Of a stretch of 20,083 nt of DNA, positions 1 through 7,908 are shown piece after piece. Source of the stretch: an uncultured Clostridia bacterium (GTDB lineage Bacteria > Bacillota > Clostridia > Christensenellales > UBA1242); assembly GCA_948434855.1 (NCBI GenBank), contig CAOJFR010000024.1, forward strand, positions 1-20,083, in the 5' to 3' direction. Each line of letters opens with the position of its first letter. Position 1 is the first letter of the stretch. Under the pieces are notes generated by a model. That model was not told where the DNA came from and did not search any database. It saw nothing but the letters and a program-made list of their open reading frames with translations. A program made the position numbers and the translations under genes.

Positions 1-2
1 AA

Positions 3-2729
3 AAGCTAGGAAGAGATATAACAGAGTTTAAGGTTAAGGTCGGAAACGGAGAACAGCAAGACATCTTAACAGAAGCCTATCGCCATGAAGAGAACGGAGT
101 TGTATACTATGAGTATGAGCTAGATGGCAACGGAGACCTAAGCATAACATACAATGAAGCTGCAAGTGAATACTCAATCGGAGAGATACCATATCAAGTA
201 ACAGTAACCAGAAATGGACACACACTAAGTAGTAACGAAGCCATATATTATGGCGACCAACTAACAATCTCATACACAGAGAGCGAAGGACACCATAAAG
301 AGACCTTTGCAGTAAATGGAGCAGAATATGCCAGCGGAGTATGGGTTGTTAAGGGCGACCTTACAATAGAATATACAGAAAGCAGAAACGCATATGTGTT
401 AGGAAGCATCCCAAGTGGAGTAACAGTAAAGTGTGGAGAAGAACTGCTATCTAGCAATAGCACAATTTACTGGGGCGATGAACTAACATTCACTTATACT
501 GAGAGCATAAGCAGATATACTGAAAACACTAAAGAAGAATATGGTTATATTTATTATGAAAAAGAAACAATAGTTAATAGCTTATTTGTAAATGCAACCA
601 CAATTAGGGATGGCGGTTCTTTCACAGCTTATGGAGATGTAAGCTTGGTTTTAAATAGCAACTCAAGCAAAATATGGGAACAGGGAGAAAGAATAGACTA
701 TAGCATAACAATTCCAGAAGATGTAGTTGTAAGAAATGCAGCAGGAGAAATGCTTACAAACTTAACAAAATTGCATTATGGAGATAAGATAACAATAACA
801 TATACTTTGTATGAAGATTTTACATTAGAATCATTTAAGGTAAATGGAAAAGAAATAAACAATGGAGCAGAGTATATAGTAACAGGAAATGTAGATATAG
901 AGTTTAATACTAACTATGCATATTATTATTTAAGATTCACAGATTGTGAAGGGGGCTGTCAAATTTCAGGCTTTGATGCTGAAACACAAGAAACGGAAAT
1001 CACCATACCATCAACATATAAGGGCAAAAAGGTTATTAAAATAATGGGTACAAGTGATTATAATGATGTTGGAGAAGGAATTTTTGAAAATTGCACTTGG
1101 ATAAAAAAAGTAATAATTTCAGAAGGAATAGAGAATATAGGTTATAGAGCATTTTATGGTTGTTCAGCCTTAACTTCTATAAGTTTTCCTAGTTCACTTA
1201 AATCAATATATGCTTGGTCATTTGGAGAATGTAATAGCTTAGCCACTGTTGATCTTCCAGCAAATGTAAATCATCTTGGTGGTGGACCATTTGCTTTTTC
1301 AACTTGTAAAATTAATGAAGTTATAATAAATGGAACTGGTGTTTATAAACATAGTTATTTTGAACGTGGTATGGGTATTTTTGATAGAAACGGAGTTAAT
1401 ACTTATAAAGTTCCAAAATCAATAGATGATGGTTCTAATACTTATTTGAATGATGGTACTAGATATTATAAAGTAAGTGAAGGTGATTATAATCTTTACA
1501 TTGATAAACAAAACTATGTTGGAGACTTTGTTTTATCAGAAATATCTGGCGGATATGAAATTGTCGGATATAAAGGAGAGCAAACTGAAGAGCTTATAAT
1601 TCCATCAACATATAATGGCAAGAAAATTATTAAAATAGGAAGTGCAAGAAATTATGGTGCTACTGGAGAAGGAATTTTTGAAAATTGCACTTGGATAAAA
1701 AAGTTAACAATTTCAGAAGGAATAGAGAGTATAGGCTATAGAGCATTTTATGGATGCTCTGGAATAACAGAGCTAAACCTTCCAAATTCACTTGACTCAA
1801 TTTATGGTTTTTCATTTGGAGAATGTAATAGTTTAATATCAGTTACAATTCCAATCAATGTAACATATTTTGGTAGTGGACCATTTGCTTTTTCAAATTG
1901 CACAGGAATTAGAGAGGTTATAATTGAAAGTAAAGCAATTTATGAAGATGGTTATTATTTTTCAAAAGGAAGTGGATTTGATGGCTGTACAATATTTAAA
2001 TATAAAGTTTTGAAAACTGTTGTTGATAGTTCAACTATTAATAATCATTTTTTAAATAATACATCAAATTTCGTAAAAATCGCAGATGGTGAATATTATA
2101 TTTACACTGAAAAACAATACTATGTTTCAAGTAACTTTGTTTTATCAGAAATATCAGGTGGATATGAAATTGTCGGATATAAAGGAGATCAAACAGAAGA
2201 ACTTATAATTCCATCAAGTTATCAAGGTAGAGATATTTTAAAAATAAAAGGTGCAAGTAGTTATTATGCTACTGGAGAAGGAATTTTTGAAAATTGCACT
2301 TGGATAAAAAAGTTAACAATTTCAGAAGGAATAGAGAGTATAGGCTATAGAGCATTTTATGGATGCTCTGGAATAACAGAGCTAAACTTTCCAAATTCGC
2401 TTGAAATAATTTCTGGTTGGTCATTTGGAGAATGTAATGGTTTGACATCAGTCACAATTCCAAGTAATGTAACAGATTTTGGTGGTGGACCATTTGCTTT
2501 TTCAAGTTGTACAGGAATTAAAGAGGTTATAATTGAAAGTAAAACAATTTATGAAAATGGTTATTTTTCACCATATGGAGGCGGGTTTGACGGCAGTACA
2601 GTATTAAAATTTAAAGTCTTAAAATCCGTTGTTGATAGTTCAACTATTAATGATCATTTTTTAAATAACACATCATCTTACACAAAAACATCAGAAGGCG
2701 AATATTATGTTTACACAAAAAATAGTTAA
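3..2729 (+). CDS. Partial BspA-type leucine-rich repeat surface protein (5' end outside window)
   Basis: The reading frame is open from the left edge, so the true start and any signal peptide lie outside the window; 908 residues are visible. Bases 3-920 encode beta-rich repeats of about 70-90 residues with a recurring pattern (YGD.LT.TYT, then a VNG and a GDV.I element), resembling InlB/MBG-like extracellular repeats. From about 927 three large units follow, starting near 927, 1527 and 2136. Each has LRR_5 (BspA-type) motifs such as SEGI..IGYRAFYGC and a cysteine-containing SFGEC segment. No C-terminal LPXTG, membrane segment or charged tail is visible; the protein ends within unit 3. Proteins of this kind are secreted or surface-bound and often bind host or polymer ligands; the ligand here cannot be inferred. 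A strong terminator follows, so it is not in an operon with the ABC genes. G+C is about 40% in the first 240 bases and nearer 30% in the LRR part. Confidence 0.85.
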   Translation, partial: KLGRDITEFKVKVGNGEQQDILTEAYRHEENGVVYYEYELDGNGDLSITYNEAASEYSIGEIPYQVTVTRNGHTLSSNEAIYYGDQLTISYTESEGHHKETFAVNGAEYASGVWVVKGDLTIEYTESRNAYVLGSIPSGVTVKCGEELLSSNSTIYWGDELTFTYTESISRYTENTKEEYGYIYYEKETIVNSLFVNATTIRDGGSFTAYGDVSLVLNSNSSKIWEQGERIDYSITIPEDVVVRNAAGEMLTNLTKLHYGDKITITYTLYEDFTLESFKVNGKEINNGAEYIVTGNVDIEFNTNYAYYYLRFTDCEGGCQISGFDAETQETEITIPSTYKGKKVIKIMGTSDYNDVGEGIFENCTWIKKVIISEGIENIGYRAFYGCSALTSISFPSSLKSIYAWSFGECNSLATVDLPANVNHLGGGPFAFSTCKINEVIINGTGVYKHSYFERGMGIFDRNGVNTYKVPKSIDDGSNTYLNDGTRYYKVSEGDYNLYIDKQNYVGDFVLSEISGGYEIVGYKGEQTEELIIPSTYNGKKIIKIGSARNYGATGEGIFENCTWIKKLTISEGIESIGYRAFYGCSGITELNLPNSLDSIYGFSFGECNSLISVTIPINVTYFGSGPFAFSNCTGIREVIIESKAIYEDGYYFSKGSGFDGCTIFKYKVLKTVVDSSTINNHFLNNTSNFVKIADGEYYIYTEKQYYVSSNFVLSEISGGYEIVGYKGDQTEELIIPSSYQGRDILKIKGASSYYATGEGIFENCTWIKKLTISEGIESIGYRAFYGCSGITELNFPNSLEIISGWSFGECNGLTSVTIPSNVTDFGGGPFAFSSCTGIKEVIIESKTIYENGYFSPYGGGFDGSTVLKFKVLKSVVDSSTINDHFLNNTSSYTKTSEGEYYVYTKNS
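927..2729 (+). repeat. Three tandem ~600-bp leucine-rich repeat units within the surface gene
   Basis: Equivalent points in the three units are 594 and 609 bases apart (the GGAGAAGG motif begins at 1071, 1665 and about 2274). Units 2 and 3 share an uninterrupted identical stretch of 121 bases (1658-1778 and 2267-2387). Unit 1 is clearly more diverged. Units 2 and 3 also share the segment encoding SGGYEIVGYKG (about 1545 and 2154). Confidence 0.85.
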
Positions 2730-2754
2730 TTTAAAATTTTAATTATATTTAATT

Positions 2755-2785
2755 AAAAAGAGCAAATTAAATTTTGCTCTTTTTT
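2755..2785 (+). terminator. Rho-independent terminator after the LRR gene
   Basis: A 12-bp stem with an A-rich left arm (2755-2766, AAAAAGAGCAAA) pairs with TTTGCTCTTTTT (2773-2784), followed by more T. It lies 26 bases after the stop codon and isolates the surface gene from the ABC operon. Confidence 0.85.
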
Positions 2786-2808
2786 GCTTAGTGTGATTTC
2801 TTGCTAAA

Positions 2809-2838
2809 TTGACATTTAACTTTTTTGTAACTTATAAT
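2809..2838 (+). promoter_or_regulatory. Sigma-A promoter for the ABC exporter operon
   Basis: TTGACA (2809-2814) and TATAAT (2833-2838) are separated by 18 bases, a near-perfect sigma-A promoter. Transcription would start near 2845, about 42 bases before the chosen ATG. Confidence 0.75.
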
Positions 2839-2886
2839 TGTTTTACAATATTGTTAATATTATATATAATAATGTTAGGTGAAATT

Positions 2887-3615
2887 ATGAAGAAAGAACA
2901 GCTTATTTTTGATGAAAAATATGTTGGTGCACTCACGGTGCATCATGTTTCTAAGTTTTATGGAAAAGATAACGAAATAAAAGCCCTTAATGATGTTTCG
3001 CTTCAGCTTTTCAGCGGTCAATTTGTGGTCATTTTAGGGGCTAGTGGAAGTGGAAAATCTACACTTTTAAACCTTATTGGCGGCATGGATACTGTTAGCG
3101 ATGGAGAAATTAACATTGCAGGTGTTGACATAACAAAGCTAAGTGAAAAAATGTTTGCGAAATATAGAAGAGAAGTTGTTGGCTTTATTTTTCAATTTTA
3201 TAACCTTATGCCAAACCTTACTGCGCTTGAAAACGTTGAGCTCAGCGAACTTGCTGGAGGAATGAAAGCGGAGGATGCGTTAAAAATGGTTGGGCTAGAA
3301 ACAAGGGCAAACAACTTTCCGAGTGAAATGTCTGGTGGAGAGCAGCAAAGGGTTTCCATTGCAAGAGCAATCGTTAAAAATCCAACAGTGCTTCTTTGCG
3401 ATGAGCCAACTGGTGCGCTAGACAGCAAAACCGGCAAAAAAATTATTAAGATTTTAAAAGACATAAACTTAAACAAAGACAAAATTATTGTTGTGGTAAC
3501 TCACAACAGTGCTATTGCTGAGGTTGCCGACAGAGTAATTAAAATTAGCGATGGCAAAATTGTTAGCGACCAAATTCAGAAAAATCCAAAAAACATTGAG
3601 GAAATTGAAATTTAA
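2887..3615 (+). CDS. MacB/LolD-type ABC transporter ATP-binding protein
   Basis: This 242-residue cytoplasmic ATPase powers the permease encoded directly after it. It carries a Walker A (GASGSGKST), an ABC signature (MSGGEQQR), a Walker B with downstream DEPTGALD, and an H-loop histidine (VVVTHN), all in the usual order and spacing for the MacB/LolD/FtsE class. The start at 2887 is chosen because AGGTGA lies just upstream (2877-2882). The frame stays open to a TTG at 2809, but that lies in the promoter's -35 box and gives an atypical hydrophobic leader. The stop overlaps the permease start by one base (TAATG), indicating translational coupling. Family members export peptides, lipids or antibiotics, or act in mechanotransmission; the substrate cannot be read from sequence. 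Confidence 0.93.
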   Translation: MKKEQLIFDEKYVGALTVHHVSKFYGKDNEIKALNDVSLQLFSGQFVVILGASGSGKSTLLNLIGGMDTVSDGEINIAGVDITKLSEKMFAKYRREVVGFIFQFYNLMPNLTALENVELSELAGGMKAEDALKMVGLETRANNFPSEMSGGEQQRVSIARAIVKNPTVLLCDEPTGALDSKTGKKIIKILKDINLNKDKIIVVVTHNSAIAEVADRVIKISDGKIVSDQIQKNPKNIEEIEI

Positions 3616-5945
3616 TGAACAAGCTGTTTAGAAAATTAACTTTCAGAACCATAAAGTCAAATCTGAAGCAATTTGCTTCAGTCATTTTGATTGTGTTTTT
3701 GGGTGTTATGCTTTTATCTGGCTTTATTGCAAATTCTTATAGTTTTAAAAAGAATATAAATAACTATTTTGATGAAACAAATTTAGCAAAAACATGGCTT
3801 TATGTTAGCGGTGTAACAGACGATGACAGAAAATTTTTTGAAAGCGAAAACATTGAATATGACGAAAGGCTTTATTTAGAGGTTTCAACCAGCATCAGTG
3901 GAAAGCCTGCAACAAATAGTGCAAAAATTTATGTTGGCAAGGGCAAAATTTCAACGCCATACATAGAGTCTGGGATTATCGGCTGTCTTATAGACAAAAA
4001 TGTTATGAAAAATCATGGCATTAAGCCAACATTTGATTCAATAAATTTCAGCGTTCCAAACGAAATTTTTGGAGAAATAGAACTAAGTTTTAGCATAAGC
4101 GGGTCAATGTGTCTTGATGAGTGTGCCGACACCTATTCATCTTGGCCAGTGTTTATAGAAGAAGAACTATTTTTAAATAAGTTAAACAGCAAACTTTCAG
4201 AAATACAGACAGAGCTAAATATTCCTGCTAATGAACAGAAAAAACTTACAGAAGTTCCGTATAACCAAATTTTGCTTAAAACTGATGATGAAGCAACCAT
4301 AAACAAAATAAAAAAATATTATGCTGCTGGCGAAAATGAAGAAGACACAAGCAAGCTTTTATATGTTTTTGACAGAGATTCAGTTGAGTCTGTTGTGCTT
4401 CTAAATTCTGAAATTAGCCAGTCAAGAAAAATGATATATGTATTCCCAATAATCTTTTTAGTGGTTTCAATTTTAGTTATTCTCACAACCATAGACCAGC
4501 TTGTTTTGCAAGAAAGGCAAAAGATTGGAACATTAAAGTCAATCGGCATTTCAGACAGAAAAATTTTAAGACACTATTCGCTTTATGGCGGAGTGTTATG
4601 TTTTGTTGGTGCATTGTTTGGGCTTATTTTGGGAGTGGTTATAATTCCAAGAATCATGTTCATAAAATATGATTTAGTTTATAGCATCCCGTCAGACTTT
4701 GTAAGGTTCAGAGTTCCATTTTTGTGGGTGCTGCTTGTTTTGATTTTGGTTGTGGCAATGGGCTATTTTGTTTCGCTTTTGTCATGCCACAAAATTTTGC
4801 ATAAAAAGCCAATTGAGTGCTTAAGATATGACCTTAAAGTTGACTCAAAAACGCTAACAAAAAACAAAGGCAAATTTAAAAAATTGCCACTTCCAATAAA
4901 AATGGCAAGCAGAAATATAAGAATTAAGCCAATGAGAACTCTTATGGCAACCATTGGAATTGCGGGCTGTGTTGCACTGCTTCTTTGTGGGTTTGGAATA
5001 GGTGACACACTAAAACACTCCATAAAAAATGATTTGGGCAAAGTGTTTAAATATGATGTTACAACCACATATGTTTCATCTGATTTTGAAGAAAATCTCA
5101 AAAAAACTAATGGCTTAAAAAACTATGAGCTTTATGACCAATATTATGGAAGTGCTGTTTTTGGAAGTAAAACAAAAAACACTAATGTGTTTAAAATTCC
5201 AGAAAACTCAGCATTCACAACAATAAAATTAAAGGGCAATGAGGTGTTCATTTCAAAGTCTGTTGCAGATGATTTGGGAGTTAAAGTTGGCGACGAGGTT
5301 GTTGCAACCATTGGTGGTATAACAGAAAAATTTAAAGTTACAAGCATAGGAAAAACCTGTGTTGTTAATGGAATTTTCACAGCAAAAAATCTTGCATATG
5401 AAGAATCCTATGCAACAAAACATGCGTGGATTTCTTGCACAAATGCTAAATTAGTGGCAGAGCAAGTAAATAAAATAAATGGCACAAATTCAGCACTTTC
5501 AATGGAAGAGTTTAAAGATGGTGCGGAGAACAAAATTTCAGCAATAGACCTCATGACAAACACCTTAAAGTTTTTTGCAATAATGCTTGCAATCATTGTG
5601 TTATTAAATTTAATCTTCTTAATTTTAAAGGAAAGGGTAAAAGAGCTTGCAACGTTAAAGGTGCTGGGACAAGACATGTTTCACATAACGCTTTCAATTT
5701 ACTTTGAAATTTTGTTCATGTCTTTAATTGGACTTGTTTTTGGAATGTGCCTTGGCTATCCGCTTATGGTTCTTGTGCTTAAAGTGAACAGGGTTCAAGT
5801 GTTTAACTTTTTATATTATATTAGTCCGCTCAGTTTTGTTTGGACAACATTAATTGTTCTTGCCACACAAGTTGTCATAACAGCTCTTTGCTTTGTAAAA
5901 GTAAAGAAAGTTAATATGATAGAATCACTTAAAAGTGTTGAATAA
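3615..5945 (+). CDS. ABC transporter permease with two FtsX domains
   Basis: A 776-residue inner membrane protein with about eight membrane segments. TM1 (residues ~19-40) is followed by a ~230-residue extracellular domain. FtsX domain 1 (~273-395) contains the motif QERQKIGTLKSIGISDRKI, after which comes a TM near 440-463. A second extracellular domain precedes FtsX domain 2 (~653-776), which carries KERVKELATLKVLGQD. This duplicated layout with large outside loops is typical of MacB-type permeases in Firmicutes that act mechanically on envelope substrates without moving them through a channel. It overlaps the ATPase gene by one base and surely forms a complex with it. No terminator separates it from the next gene 59 bases downstream. 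No two-component genes lie nearby, which weakens a bacitracin-type resistance role. Confidence 0.92.
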   Translation: MNKLFRKLTFRTIKSNLKQFASVILIVFLGVMLLSGFIANSYSFKKNINNYFDETNLAKTWLYVSGVTDDDRKFFESENIEYDERLYLEVSTSISGKPATNSAKIYVGKGKISTPYIESGIIGCLIDKNVMKNHGIKPTFDSINFSVPNEIFGEIELSFSISGSMCLDECADTYSSWPVFIEEELFLNKLNSKLSEIQTELNIPANEQKKLTEVPYNQILLKTDDEATINKIKKYYAAGENEEDTSKLLYVFDRDSVESVVLLNSEISQSRKMIYVFPIIFLVVSILVILTTIDQLVLQERQKIGTLKSIGISDRKILRHYSLYGGVLCFVGALFGLILGVVIIPRIMFIKYDLVYSIPSDFVRFRVPFLWVLLVLILVVAMGYFVSLLSCHKILHKKPIECLRYDLKVDSKTLTKNKGKFKKLPLPIKMASRNIRIKPMRTLMATIGIAGCVALLLCGFGIGDTLKHSIKNDLGKVFKYDVTTTYVSSDFEENLKKTNGLKNYELYDQYYGSAVFGSKTKNTNVFKIPENSAFTTIKLKGNEVFISKSVADDLGVKVGDEVVATIGGITEKFKVTSIGKTCVVNGIFTAKNLAYEESYATKHAWISCTNAKLVAEQVNKINGTNSALSMEEFKDGAENKISAIDLMTNTLKFFAIMLAIIVLLNLIFLILKERVKELATLKVLGQDMFHITLSIYFEILFMSLIGLVFGMCLGYPLMVLVLKVNRVQVFNFLYYISPLSFVWTTLIVLATQVVITALCFVKVKKVNMIESLKSVE

Positions 5946-6004
5946 TGCAATTTATTTGACAAAATCTTCAATTTAAATCAAAATAATATTGTGAGGAGAA
6001 AGTT

Positions 6005-7015
6005 ATGTTTAACCCAAAAAATTTAGTTGCAAGTGCAAATAACACTGCATTTATTGTTTGTTTGTCGGTTGTTGTGGCACTCATATTTATTGCTGTGGTT
6101 TGCCTTTTGTGGTGGACAGAAATTAAGCAAAGAAGTGTAAAAGAACTCTTTGAAAAGTTTAGAGAAGGTGTTAGAAATTTTGGGAATACAATTTCTTCAA
6201 ACAAGCCTGTAAAAACGGTTTATTCAGATAAAAGTAAAAACTTTTCTGGAACAGAATTTTTGCCAGAGCCAGCAAAAGCACCAACAAAAGAATACACATA
6301 TGAGTTTATGGGTTGGAATAAAAACTATGTTGATAAAGAGGGCAATACCATTGCAAAACCAGTTTTTATCAGAAGGGTAAACACATATAGAGTTAATGTT
6401 TATGGCACAGACAATTCAACAATAATAAGGTCAGAAATTGTTGAGTATGGTGCAGGAATTGATTTGTCTGACATAAGCCTAAGCAAGGCAGAAACAAAAG
6501 AATTTTCTTATGAGTTTGAGTGTTGGGATAAAGATACAAAAACCATATATAAAAATGAAAATATATATCCTGTTTTTAAAGCTATTCCAAAAAAGTTTAC
6601 ATACACTTTTTATGATGCCGATGAAAAAACAATTTTATCTCAAATGACTGCAATTTATGGCACACCAATTTTAAAGCCAAAGCCACCAAAGAGTGAAGAT
6701 AGCTCGCTTGCATTTTCACATTTTAAAGGATATGAAGAGGGGATGCTTTTAACTAGAGATATAAGCTTTGTTGCAGTATATAAAAAAAATACAAGCGTTA
6801 AGCTTACTGTTACAATCGCTGATGAAGCATTAAAAAAGCAAAGTGCATCATCTTATGGTTATGATAGAGAAGAACAAATTAGAGCGAAGCAAAAAAATAA
6901 TAAGCAGAGCATTCAAAGTAATGATGCATTTTTCAAAAACCCATTTAAGGTTTTTGGAAGCAAAGACACTGAATCAAAAAATATTATAGATACCATAGAC
7001 ACAGATAAAAAATAA
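6005..7015 (+). CDS. Single-pass membrane protein with InlB/Flg_new-like repeats
   Basis: The 336-residue product starts with one strong membrane segment (residues ~14-36) and a short basic stretch. About three repeats of the InlB B-repeat/Flg_new (Listeria-Bacteroides) type follow: one ends in YEFMGWNKNYVD, the next in YEFECWDKDTK, and the third begins FTYTFYDADEKTILSQ and contains a YGTPI turn. These beta-grasp-like repeats normally sit outside the cell. The C-terminal ~70 residues are polar, K/Q/S-rich and probably disordered. A GAGGAG ribosome site (5994-5999) fixes the ATG. It lies 59 bases after the permease with no terminator between, so co-transcription is likely; an accessory or substrate-handling role is inference. 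A TTGACA at 5956-5961 lacks a well-spaced -10 box. Confidence 0.8.
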   Translation: MFNPKNLVASANNTAFIVCLSVVVALIFIAVVCLLWWTEIKQRSVKELFEKFREGVRNFGNTISSNKPVKTVYSDKSKNFSGTEFLPEPAKAPTKEYTYEFMGWNKNYVDKEGNTIAKPVFIRRVNTYRVNVYGTDNSTIIRSEIVEYGAGIDLSDISLSKAETKEFSYEFECWDKDTKTIYKNENIYPVFKAIPKKFTYTFYDADEKTILSQMTAIYGTPILKPKPPKSEDSSLAFSHFKGYEEGMLLTRDISFVAVYKKNTSVKLTVTIADEALKKQSASSYGYDREEQIRAKQKNNKQSIQSNDAFFKNPFKVFGSKDTESKNIIDTIDTDKK

Positions 7016-7027
7016 AATAATAAAACA

Positions 7028-7055
7028 AAAAACACCCATAAAAATGGGTGTTTTT
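7028..7055. terminator. Bidirectional terminator between convergent genes
   Basis: Stem AAAAACACCCAT (7028-7039) pairs with ATGGGTGTTTTT (7044-7055) around an AAAA loop. A-rich and T-rich flanks allow it to work for the InlB-repeat gene and for the minus-strand gene ending at 7054. Confidence 0.88.
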
Positions 7056-7308
7056 ATTTTAGCAAATCAACAATGGTGCAAACGGCAAAGGTTATAATGT
7101 TGTTTATTTTTATTTGTTGATAGTTTTCTAATTTGAATAGCAAAATTGAGTATTCTTTTTTCATTTGTTCAGAAAGATTACATAAAAATTTCTCTTCATT
7201 TTTTAAAAATAAATTTAAAGCCTTAATTGAATCCTTGCAAGGCTTTTGCTTTTCTTGCAAAATAAAAATTAAATCAACCAATGCTTCACATAGTTTCTTT
7301 TTATTCAT
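7054..7308 (-). CDS. Small helical protein of unknown function (DUF6809-like pattern)
   Basis: An 84-residue protein, largely alpha-helical, with a mid-region EEKFLCNLSEQMKKEY and a hydrophobic C-terminus (FAVCTIVDLL). From memory this layout resembles the small clostridial DUF6809 family, which has no known function; the match is by pattern only. A consensus ribosome site (AAAGGAG, about seven bases before the ATG) supports translation, and the opposite-strand frame over the same bases lacks one. It is divergent from the double-HTH regulator gene, which may control it, and ends at the shared bidirectional terminator. A second AAAGGAGG (minus strand, about 7347-7354) lies near the expected transcript start with no start codon after it. 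Confidence 0.7.
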   Translation of the reverse strand: MNKKKLCEALVDLIFILQEKQKPCKDSIKALNLFLKNEEKFLCNLSEQMKKEYSILLFKLENYQQIKINNIITFAVCTIVDLLK

Positions 7309-7360
7309 AGTTTTCTCCTTTGTAAAATTTTAAAGCGTGTTATTTTTCCTCCTTTTCTAT

Positions 7361-7390
7361 ATTATACACCCCTACATGTAATGATTAAAA
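7361..7390 (-). promoter_or_regulatory. Promoter and candidate operators for the small helical gene
   Basis: On the minus strand a perfect TATAAT (7366-7361) has a weak -35 (TTTAAT-like) about 17 bases upstream. The 8-bp palindrome TACATGTA (7373-7380) lies in the spacer. The heptamer ACACCCC (7366-7372) recurs in inverted form as GGGGTGT at 7431-7437 beside the start of the divergent regulator gene. Both are plausible regulator sites, by inference. Confidence 0.5.
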
Positions 7391-7439
7391 GTATTTTTTA
7401 TTCTAATAATTAATATATTTATTAGAAATGGGGGTGTTT

Positions 7440-7862
7440 ATGTCTAATTTTGATGAAACTTTAAAAGAATTATTAGAAGATAGAAATCTGTCAAAATCAG
7501 AGTTATCCACGATAATTGGCATACCAGTTAGCACAATTTATAATTTAAAAAGGTTTAATCCAACAGTAGAAAATGCAATTTTGATTGCAGATTATTTTTC
7601 ATCATCACTTGACTATTTTGAGAAAAAGACGAACGAACTTAATTATCATTATAATAAGGCTTATAAAATAAATTTTTATAATAATTTAAGAAATATAATG
7701 AAAGAGCAAAGTATAAAAAAGGTAAAATTATGTGATGACCTCGGAATATCTCACAGCAGCATAGAAAGGTGGGCAAAGGGCATTCTGCCAACCTATGCAA
7801 ATTTAATTTTGGTTGCAGAATATTTAGATATTTCAATAGATAAATTATTAGGAAGGTTTTAG
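7440..7862 (+). CDS. Regulator with two tandem Cro/CI-type HTH domains
   Basis: A 140-residue protein made of two XRE-like helix-turn-helix domains. The first (residues ~5-60) contains LSKSELSTIIGIPVSTIYNL; the second (~79-138) contains KKVKLCDDLGISHSSIERW and ends with the typical ISIDKLLGRF. Single-domain relatives bind DNA as dimers, so one chain here could read both half-sites of an operator. The start is uncertain: ATG 7440 has a G-rich stretch (7430-7434) as a weak ribosome site, while ATG 7428 lies close to the expected transcript start of a TATATT -10 (7414-7419) and would add MGVF. It is divergent from the small helical gene and is its likely regulator. A bidirectional terminator follows. 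Confidence 0.82.
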   Translation: MSNFDETLKELLEDRNLSKSELSTIIGIPVSTIYNLKRFNPTVENAILIADYFSSSLDYFEKKTNELNYHYNKAYKINFYNNLRNIMKEQSIKKVKLCDDLGISHSSIERWAKGILPTYANLILVAEYLDISIDKLLGRF

Positions 7863-7879
7863 TCATATTTATTGGTATA

Positions 7880-7907
7880 AAAAAACAAGCCAAACGGCTT
7901 GTTTTTT
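7880..7907. terminator. Bidirectional terminator
   Basis: Stem AAAAAACAAGCC (7880-7891) pairs with GGCTTGTTTTTT (7896-7907) around an AAAC loop. It serves the convergent double-HTH gene and the typA-UPF0371-HD operon. Confidence 0.9.
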
Positions 7908-7908
7908 A

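Noticed and set aside
2809..2886. TTG start giving the ABC ATPase a 26-residue hydrophobic N-terminal extension
   Set aside because: The TTG is part of the -35 box of a good promoter, so it would not be transcribed from it; ATG 2887 has a ribosome site.
5956..5989. Separate promoter for the InlB-repeat gene
   Set aside because: TTGACA is present, but the nearest TAATAT is 22 bases away, so the spacing is unsuitable.
7133..7333. Plus-strand frame over the small helical gene
   Set aside because: It has no ribosome site, and the minus-strand frame has a strong AAAGGAG and a terminator.
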